Origin: Vibrio bathopelagicus
GTDB taxonomy: Bacteria > Pseudomonadota > Gammaproteobacteria > Enterobacterales > Vibrionaceae
Assembly: GCF_014879975.1 (NCBI RefSeq)
Contig: NZ_CP062500.1
Location: 930,001 to 994,000, forward strand
DNA: 64,000 nucleotides
Direction of reading: 5' to 3'
The notes beneath the pieces were generated by a model that searched no databases, was not told the origin of the DNA, and saw only the letters and a program-made list of their open reading frames with translations. The position numbers and the translations under genes are program-made. The first letter of the stretch is position 1. Each line of letters begins with the position of its first letter. This document shows, in pieces, positions 58,478 to 64,000 of the stretch.

Positions 58478-59626
58478 ATGAGAGTTCATATAATTGCAGG
58501 AGCGGTGACACTCGCTCTGTTTTCCTCTTCTGTCTTGGGGGTGGTAAACCAAGATTTAAGAGATAGCTATATTGTTGTGTTGAAGAATAATACCTCCGTG
58601 TCGCGAGCGAGTGATATTGCCCGTGAAGTTGCTAACGGGCACGGTGTGGTTGGATATCAATATAGCCATGTTCTGAAAGGATTTTCACTCAAGGTGCCTG
58701 AGCAAGCACTCAAAGGTCTTAAAAATAGGTTCCCTGAAATTGAATACATAGAGCCAGATATTGAGATGCATGCTTTACCGCGAGGAGGAAAACCCGGTAG
58801 AGGTGGCGGCGGAGGTGGCAATGTTGAACGAGCTGATCAGCAAACGCCGTGGGGTGTAACGAGAGTGAATGGTGGGACTGTGGATATGAGTAGTTCCTCA
58901 TCCGTTGCATGGGTGATTGATTCAGGTATTGACAGTAATCATCCTGATTTGAACGTAAATAAATCACGCGGTGCTAATTTTACCCGTGGTAAGAAGACCA
59001 ACACGAATGATGGGAATGGCCACGGTACACATGTTGCGGGAACGATAGGAGCTTACGACGATGGCTTTGATGTCATCGGTGTTGCGCCCGGTGTGGAAGT
59101 GATCCCTGTTCGAGTCCTAGATAATAGTGGCAGTGGTTCAATGTCTGGAGTTATTGCTGGTGTTGAACATGTGGCGATTAATGGTAGTGCGGGTGATTGT
59201 GCCAATATGAGCTTGGGAGGTTCAGGGTATTCGGCCGCATTGGAAACTGCTATTCAAGCTGCTGCTGCACAGGGGATCTTTTTCTCTATCGCTGCGGGTA
59301 ATTCTGGGTTAGATGCGAATGGTTTTACACCAGCGAGTACGAATGGCACAAATATCTTTACGATCTCTGCATTTGAAGAGCTCAATGATAATTTCGCTTA
59401 CTTTTCAAATTATGGCGCCGATGTTGATTACGCTCAACCGGGAGTCGATGTGTTATCGACCAAAGCGGGTGGAGGCACTGTTTCTTATAATGGTACCTCA
59501 ATGGCAGCTCCTCACTTCTGTGGCGTCATATTAGCGAGTGGGTTAGGTCATGGTGAAATACCATCAACAGATGGAACGGTAAATAATGACCCAGATGGCA
59601 ATGCTGATCTTATCGCTGTGAAGTAA
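58478..59626 (+). CDS. Secreted subtilisin-like (S8) serine protease
   Basis: 382 residues from the ATG at 58478, which has AAGGA upstream and begins a signal peptide (about 1-21); an earlier in-frame ATG at 58370 lies on the terminator. Then an I9-type propeptide (about 28-99), a Gly/Arg linker (RGGKPGRGGGGGGN, about 102-115) and the catalytic domain with Asp148 (WVIDSGID), His182 (GHGTHVAGT), oxyanion Asn275 (AAGNSG) and Ser341 (GTSMAAPH). All catalytic residues are intact. There is no C-terminal sorting domain, so it is probably released by the type II secretion system. Confidence 0.92.
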   Translation: MRVHIIAGAVTLALFSSSVLGVVNQDLRDSYIVVLKNNTSVSRASDIAREVANGHGVVGYQYSHVLKGFSLKVPEQALKGLKNRFPEIEYIEPDIEMHALPRGGKPGRGGGGGGNVERADQQTPWGVTRVNGGTVDMSSSSSVAWVIDSGIDSNHPDLNVNKSRGANFTRGKKTNTNDGNGHGTHVAGTIGAYDDGFDVIGVAPGVEVIPVRVLDNSGSGSMSGVIAGVEHVAINGSAGDCANMSLGGSGYSAALETAIQAAAAQGIFFSIAAGNSGLDANGFTPASTNGTNIFTISAFEELNDNFAYFSNYGADVDYAQPGVDVLSTKAGGGTVSYNGTSMAAPHFCGVILASGLGHGEIPSTDGTVNNDPDGNADLIAVK

Positions 59627-59691
59627 GAGACTCCGGCTGGGAATTGACGAAGATCTTTTTGATAAGTGATATACCAGTATCGACATAATAA

Positions 59692-59717
59692 AAAGCGACC
59701 TGATGGGTCGTTTTTTA
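59692..59717 (+). terminator. Terminator of the S8 protease gene
   Basis: CGACC (59696-59700) pairs with GGTCG (59706-59710), extended by flanking A-T pairs, followed by TTTTTT. It lies 66 bases beyond the stop. Confidence 0.8.
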
Positions 59718-59867
59718 TTGTGAATAATCATCGAGTAGACAGTTAATTATCATCAAAGCTGATATTTAGTGTGATGTGGCTATATAAAGCTGACGTAGAA
59801 ACGCGTAGGATCGAGCTACTTTAGACTCAATACTAGGTTGCACTTTAGTGCATAAACAGAAGAATAC

Positions 59868-61235
59868 ATGAAACTAACAGCAAAACCCTCAGCTAGTAAC
59901 GCTTTACTTATTTCTATTACGACACCGGATTTTAAAGGTGACGAAGCAAAAGAGTCTCTTGCCGAACTTGCTCGCTTAGTGACAACCCTAGGGTTTAAAG
60001 TCGTAGGCACACAATCGCAACACCACAGCTCATCACAACGACAAAACGTGTTGGGTGCTGGTAAGCTTGCTGAAATCGCTCACCTAACTGGTTACCAAGG
60101 CTCTATTGAAGAAGCTGAAGATGAAGATTTTCTTGATGAATCAGGCCTGTTCGATTCTGAAATCGACGAGTTAGATTTTGATGATCTTCCAACGGGCAAT
60201 TTCCAATACGGTGCCGCTGATGTTGTGGTATTCGACTGTGATTTAAGCCCATCTCAACTGCGTACTGTTGAGGCTAGTTTGGGTGTGGAAGTATTTGACC
60301 GTACTGGCATCATTATCGAAATCTTCAGTCGTCACGCTCGTACTCGTACTGCTCGTCTGCAAGTTGATATCGCTCGTCTAAACTACTTAGTTCCACGACT
60401 TCGTGAAGTGGCTGAGGGTGATAAAGAGCGCCAAATGGGTCAGGGTGCAGGTGAAACTTCACTAGAGCTAGATCGTCGTAATGTACGTGACCAAATTGCT
60501 GCGCTTAAGCGTGAGCTGGTTAGTGTACAAGATGAAATGAAGACCCGACGCACAAGGCGCGCGGAGCTTTTCACTGTTGCTCTAGTTGGCTATACCAATG
60601 CCGGTAAATCTTCGATGATGCGTGCAATGACCGCAACCGAAGTGGTAGGTGAAGATAAACTGTTCGCAACGCTAGATACTACGGTTCGTGCGCTTCAGCC
60701 GATTACTCAGCCGCGTATCTTAGTTTCAGATACCGTTGGTTTCATCAAGAAACTGCCACACGATCTTGTTGCTTCATTTCACTCAACGCTAGCAGAAGCG
60801 CATGATGCTTCTTTGTTGCTTTATGTGGTTGATGCTTCAGACGTTTCATTCCGAGCACAGCTTGATGTGGTACACGACGTATTAGCGCAAGTGGGCGTTG
60901 AAGGTAGCGAAAAACTATTAGTGCTGAATAAGTGCGATAGATTGACTGAAGAACAGCAATTAGCGCTGATTGAAGAGTTCCCAGATGCGATGCTGACGTC
61001 AACTCGTGATCCGTTAGATATCACTAAACTGCATAAATACATCGTTGGTGTTGCTGAAGAAGGCATGATCGAAGAAGAGATCACTATCCCTTATTCTGGA
61101 CAAGGCATCATCGGTGAGATTCGCTCAAACATGAGTGTGGTTAAAGAAGAGTACGACTACGAACATATTAAATTAACGGTTCGTTCAAGCGCGATTGATT
61201 TAGCGCGTTTGAAAAAGCGTATGCAGAAGTCTTAA
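59868..61235 (+). CDS. HflX-like GTPase with acidic insertion
   Basis: 455 residues. HflX N-terminal domain (SQRQNVLGAGKLAEI), then an acidic insertion of about 30 residues (79-108, IEEAEDEDFLDESG...), then DRTGIIIEIFSRHARTRTARLQV, a linker with GAGETSLELDRR (GPGETQLE in canonical HflX), and a GTPase domain: GYTNAGKSS, DTVGFIKKLPHDLV and NKCDR. Canonical HflX splits stalled ribosomes. This protein differs at several signature positions and is not beside hfq/miaA, so it may be a paralogue; whether a second hflX exists cannot be seen here. Confidence 0.88.
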   Translation: MKLTAKPSASNALLISITTPDFKGDEAKESLAELARLVTTLGFKVVGTQSQHHSSSQRQNVLGAGKLAEIAHLTGYQGSIEEAEDEDFLDESGLFDSEIDELDFDDLPTGNFQYGAADVVVFDCDLSPSQLRTVEASLGVEVFDRTGIIIEIFSRHARTRTARLQVDIARLNYLVPRLREVAEGDKERQMGQGAGETSLELDRRNVRDQIAALKRELVSVQDEMKTRRTRRAELFTVALVGYTNAGKSSMMRAMTATEVVGEDKLFATLDTTVRALQPITQPRILVSDTVGFIKKLPHDLVASFHSTLAEAHDASLLLYVVDASDVSFRAQLDVVHDVLAQVGVEGSEKLLVLNKCDRLTEEQQLALIEEFPDAMLTSTRDPLDITKLHKYIVGVAEEGMIEEEITIPYSGQGIIGEIRSNMSVVKEEYDYEHIKLTVRSSAIDLARLKKRMQKS

Positions 61236-61264
61236 TTGTCTATCTAGTTGAGATAAGAACGTCC

Positions 61265-61295
61265 AAAAAAAGCGACCTAAGTGGTCGCTTTTTTT
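61265..61295. terminator. Bidirectional terminator between the GTPase gene and pfaD
   Basis: A perfect stem AAAAAAAGCGACC (61265-61277) with GGTCGCTTTTTTT (61283-61295), TAAGT loop. The A and T runs give a T tail on either strand, serving the converging genes. Confidence 0.93.
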
Positions 61296-61341
61296 ATTCG
61301 TTGAGCCTAGCTAATCTAAGTTTAGCTAAGTTATGAGTTAC

Positions 61342-62979
61342 TTACGCCATTCTTTGGGTCGGCTTCCAGCGTGCAAGTTTTGGATCAAGCTTGATACCTT
61401 GCGAAGTCAGCAGGTTAACACGTGCTAAGTAAGCCGCACCGTGCATCAGGTGCTTGGCTAGGTCTACTGCATTACGTTGTTGGTAATCATCTAGGTAGCT
61501 GTCTTTTGCCCATGCGTTGAATGCGCCAAGTGCAGGGCCAGCCCATACTTGATAATCCATTTCACGGCCTTGTTCGCCTGTGTTTGACCAACGGCTAGAA
61601 AGACCCAAGTACCAGCGGAAAATCAACGCCATTTTACGTTTCGGGTTGCCTTCAGCACGTTCGATCTGTTTCGGGTCGCGTTCGTTAAAGTGAGCCACAG
61701 TGCCAGCCCAAATATCATCCAGTGTTGAACGGAATACTTGCTTCTCTAGTTTCAGACGCTCTTCTACTGGAATCGCTTCAATTGAGTCGTAACGTGTGTA
61801 TAGCTCATACAGTTTGTTTGCACGCATTGGGAATAAAGTGCCGCGTTTAACCACTTGCAGTTTCACACCCATTTCGAACATGTCTGCCGCTGGGGCCATA
61901 GTCACGTCAGCCATTTCAGTTGTCGAAAGCAGCTTACGTGTGTGTTCGCTCGCGCCAGCCTCAACACACGCTTGGTTGATTGAACCAGTAACAATGTAAG
62001 CTGCGCCCATGTTAAACGTCGCTAGAGCCGCGTCAGGCGTACCTACGCCACCACCACAACCGACACGTAGCGGAGTTTTGAATTGGTACTGTGCTTGAAT
62101 TTGCTCTTTCAGTGCAAGTATTGTTGGCAGTAGGGTAACCAGTGGACGGTTATCTGTGTGACCACCAGAATCGGCTTCTGCTGTAATGTCATCAGCCATA
62201 GGAACCAGCTGTGCCAGTTCCATCTGTTCTGTTGTGATTCTGCCTTCGTCGACCAAAGCTTGCAGCATTTTCACAGGAGCAGGCTGCATGAACTTACTTG
62301 CGACTTCAGTGCGGCTTACCTTAGCAATCACTTTGTTGCCAATCTGAATCTCGCCTTGTGCATCGCGGCTAAGGCCAGCGGCACGATAGTGAACGATTTG
62401 CGGTGTTAAACCTAAGAATGCAGAAGCCTCAACCGTTTTCACTTTGTGCTTCAAAAACAGCTCTACACTGCCACGTTCTAGCGCGGGTTCACTTGGACTG
62501 TGAATCAGGTTAAACGCGTAAGGGCCGTTTGGCAGTGCTGCTTGAATACGGTTAATCGCTTGCTCAACGCGAGACGGGATTAGGCCTGCCGCACCAAATG
62601 AACAAAGAATGCCAGCCTGACCAAGTGCAATCACCAACTCTTCAGATGAAATGCCATTTGCCATTGCACCTGCATAGTAAGCGTATTTTACGCCGTGGCA
62701 GCGACGAAAATCTTCGTCGCCTAGGCTTTGTGTACCAAGAGCTGGAGCAAAGGCGCTGACAGGTTGGCTGTTCGCAGAACTTGCTGAATCGCCCGATGCA
62801 ATCTCAGCTTGTTGGCTTACGCCTAAGCCTTTTTCTGGGTGGTTCACTACGTAACAAGCAAGGCTTAAGTCTTTTAATATTGTCGACATTGCTGCGTTAT
62901 CGAAATGGGTAGTGCTCCCTTCAATCTGCCAAGGCCACGGAGATAGCTTTTCGTTATTGATAGTGGTTTGAGTTGTCAT
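61342..62979 (-). CDS. pfaD: PfaD, enoyl reductase of the PUFA synthase
   Basis: 545 residues. FMN-dependent enoyl reductase related to nitronate monooxygenases: GILCSFGAAGLIPSRVEQAI, PNGPYAFNLIHSP, ADSGGHTDNRPLVTLLP, and RVGCGGGVGTPDAALATFNMGAAYIVTGSINQ cover the TIM-barrel and flavin-binding parts. It acts in trans with PfaA-B-C to make polyunsaturated fatty acids such as EPA. It is downstream of pfaC by 38 bases in the same direction. Confidence 0.95.
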   Translation of the reverse strand: MTTQTTINNEKLSPWPWQIEGSTTHFDNAAMSTILKDLSLACYVVNHPEKGLGVSQQAEIASGDSASSANSQPVSAFAPALGTQSLGDEDFRRCHGVKYAYYAGAMANGISSEELVIALGQAGILCSFGAAGLIPSRVEQAINRIQAALPNGPYAFNLIHSPSEPALERGSVELFLKHKVKTVEASAFLGLTPQIVHYRAAGLSRDAQGEIQIGNKVIAKVSRTEVASKFMQPAPVKMLQALVDEGRITTEQMELAQLVPMADDITAEADSGGHTDNRPLVTLLPTILALKEQIQAQYQFKTPLRVGCGGGVGTPDAALATFNMGAAYIVTGSINQACVEAGASEHTRKLLSTTEMADVTMAPAADMFEMGVKLQVVKRGTLFPMRANKLYELYTRYDSIEAIPVEERLKLEKQVFRSTLDDIWAGTVAHFNERDPKQIERAEGNPKRKMALIFRWYLGLSSRWSNTGEQGREMDYQVWAGPALGAFNAWAKDSYLDDYQQRNAVDLAKHLMHGAAYLARVNLLTSQGIKLDPKLARWKPTQRMA

Positions 62980-63017
62980 ACTAAATTCTTTCCTAATTCT
63001 TTGTCTCTAATGGCGGC

Positions 63018-64000
63018 TTAAGCTTTATTGATAGCAGGGGCTTTATCGATAACAGGAGCTTCTTCGATACAAATTGCGATGTCTTTCACTTCGTAAATAC
63101 GCAGACCATCTTTGCTCAGGTTTGCGTCGCCAACGATGATGCGTTTACCGTCTTCGTCTTTAATCGCAGTGATGTGTACATCCAGAGACATCTGCTTGTT
63201 CAGAGGGTTAATCTGACCACGGTATTTCCATTTCACTTCAGATTGGATTTGACCAAACTTCGGATTGCGGAAGCCAGCGCCAAGATCTTTGTTTAGCGCG
63301 TAGGTTTGCATCAGTTCGATGATCGCTTCGACACCTAGAGAGCCAGGCATTACCGGATCTTGATGGAAGTGGAACTGGAAGAACCAATCGCTTGGGTCAA
63401 TCGTACGCTCAGCGTATAGGTAACCTAGACCGTCTTTACCACCATCGCTGGTGATCTGCACAGTATCGATAAAGTTCAAGCGACCGCCAGCCAGTTGGTA
63501 GTGCTCTTGCACTTCACCAGTAGCAGAAACAGGTGCATTGAAGTAACGAGTCGTTTTGTCTAGCAGGTTGATGTTTACATCTGGTGTGCGGTTGTTATCA
63601 ACGTGCCAAGGGTGAGTCACTTTACCGTTGTCCAAACCAAGCTGATCTTTCAGTGCTGCGCCTTTGAAGTAACCAAATACCGCGGTACCTTGGTAGAAAG
63701 GCACGCCGTCAGTGCTCAGTTCGAAGCTGAAGCTCTGTACGATGTTGGTGCCCATCATTACGGTTGAAAGTAGACGAGAATCGTTGGTGATCGTTTTACC
63801 GCGTAAGTCGACGTTACGTAGCATTTTGCCACTGCCATCTAGGTTGCGGAAAAACAGCTCTTCACCTGGGAAGCCCAGTGTTGTACCCATGTAGCCAGAG
63901 ATAAAGCCGTTTGGCTGCAATGAAATCTCCATCAGTACCGAATAAGGCATCAAGGTGTGGTGGCTGTTTTCATCAAAGTACCATGCATTTTCTGGCACTT
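63018..64000 (-). CDS. pfaC: PfaC, PUFA synthase (3' end, FabA-like dehydratase)
   Basis: The last ~327 residues; the frame is open to the window edge, and the GTG at 63998 is internal. It shows the second FabA-type dehydratase domain of PfaC: a full hot-dog motif FHFHQDPVMPGSLGVEA with the catalytic His and Asp region, and an earlier YSVLMEISLQPNGFISGYMG half. The final residues are a short degenerate repeat (APVIDKAPAINKA). PfaC supplies ketosynthase and dehydratase activities that create cis double bonds in the growing chain. Confidence 0.93.
   Translation of the reverse strand, partial: VPENAWYFDENSHHTLMPYSVLMEISLQPNGFISGYMGTTLGFPGEELFFRNLDGSGKMLRNVDLRGKTITNDSRLLSTVMMGTNIVQSFSFELSTDGVPFYQGTAVFGYFKGAALKDQLGLDNGKVTHPWHVDNNRTPDVNINLLDKTTRYFNAPVSATGEVQEHYQLAGGRLNFIDTVQITSDGGKDGLGYLYAERTIDPSDWFFQFHFHQDPVMPGSLGVEAIIELMQTYALNKDLGAGFRNPKFGQIQSEVKWKYRGQINPLNKQMSLDVHITAIKDEDGKRIIVGDANLSKDGLRIYEVKDIAICIEEAPVIDKAPAINKA

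Overview
The window is a contiguous piece of a gammaproteobacterial chromosome, almost certainly a Vibrio, probably near the V. splendidus group. The reasons are the gene order of the polar flagellar/chemotaxis cluster running straight into the ccm genes, a ParC/ParP polar chemotaxis partition pair, tandem FadL porins beside an ECF sigma factor and fadIJ, and a PUFA synthase (pfa) locus. Genus is an inference from gene order and protein sequence; no search was run.

Region 1 (1-26211, + strand) is the late part of the polar flagellar cluster: fliF (3' part), fliG, a terminator-like hairpin, then fliH-I-J, fliK-L-M-N-O-P-Q-R-flhB, flhA-flhF-flhG-fliA, and the chemotaxis genes cheY-Z-A-B, parC, parP, cheW and a DUF2802 protein. 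Sigma-54-type promoters (GG-N10-GC) lie before fliK and flhA. FlhF, FlhG, ParC and ParP together would set flagellum number and place the chemotaxis array at the pole. ParP carries a striking perfect 51-copy GAGCCA microsatellite encoding (Glu-Pro)51. CheA carries three copies of a DEFExLLDxLHG motif in its P1-P3 linker. A palindromic MITE-like repeat separates parP from cheW.

Region 2 (26212-34592) is a complete cytochrome c maturation operon (ccmA-B-C-D-E-F-G-H-I) followed by the lipoprotein gene mlaA. Region 3 (34593-43172) is a fatty-acid block: two minus-strand FadL-type porins, a minus-strand ECF sigma factor with a DUF3379 probable anti-sigma partner, then fadI-fadJ behind a FadR-like operator. 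The 543-base gap before fadI contains an orphan terminator and hairpins that could be a small RNA.

Region 4 (43173-53914) is mixed housekeeping: a pair of REP-like palindromes, a cytosolic M16 peptidase, sixA, smrB and prmB (divergent), a LysE-type exporter, a 33-residue membrane mini-protein, selO, and an OmpR-type response regulator with its sensor kinase. Region 5 (53915-58384) is a complete sugar ABC importer resembling the Pseudomonas glucose transporter GtsABCD, probably controlled by the two-component system just upstream. Region 6 (58385-64000) holds a secreted subtilisin-like protease, an HflX-like GTPase with an acidic insertion, pfaD, and the 3' end of pfaC.

No tRNA, rRNA, CRISPR array, insertion sequence or prophage gene was recognised. 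Several genes use GTG or TTG starts (fliM, flhF, fliA, cheY, prmB, probably the ECF sigma gene).
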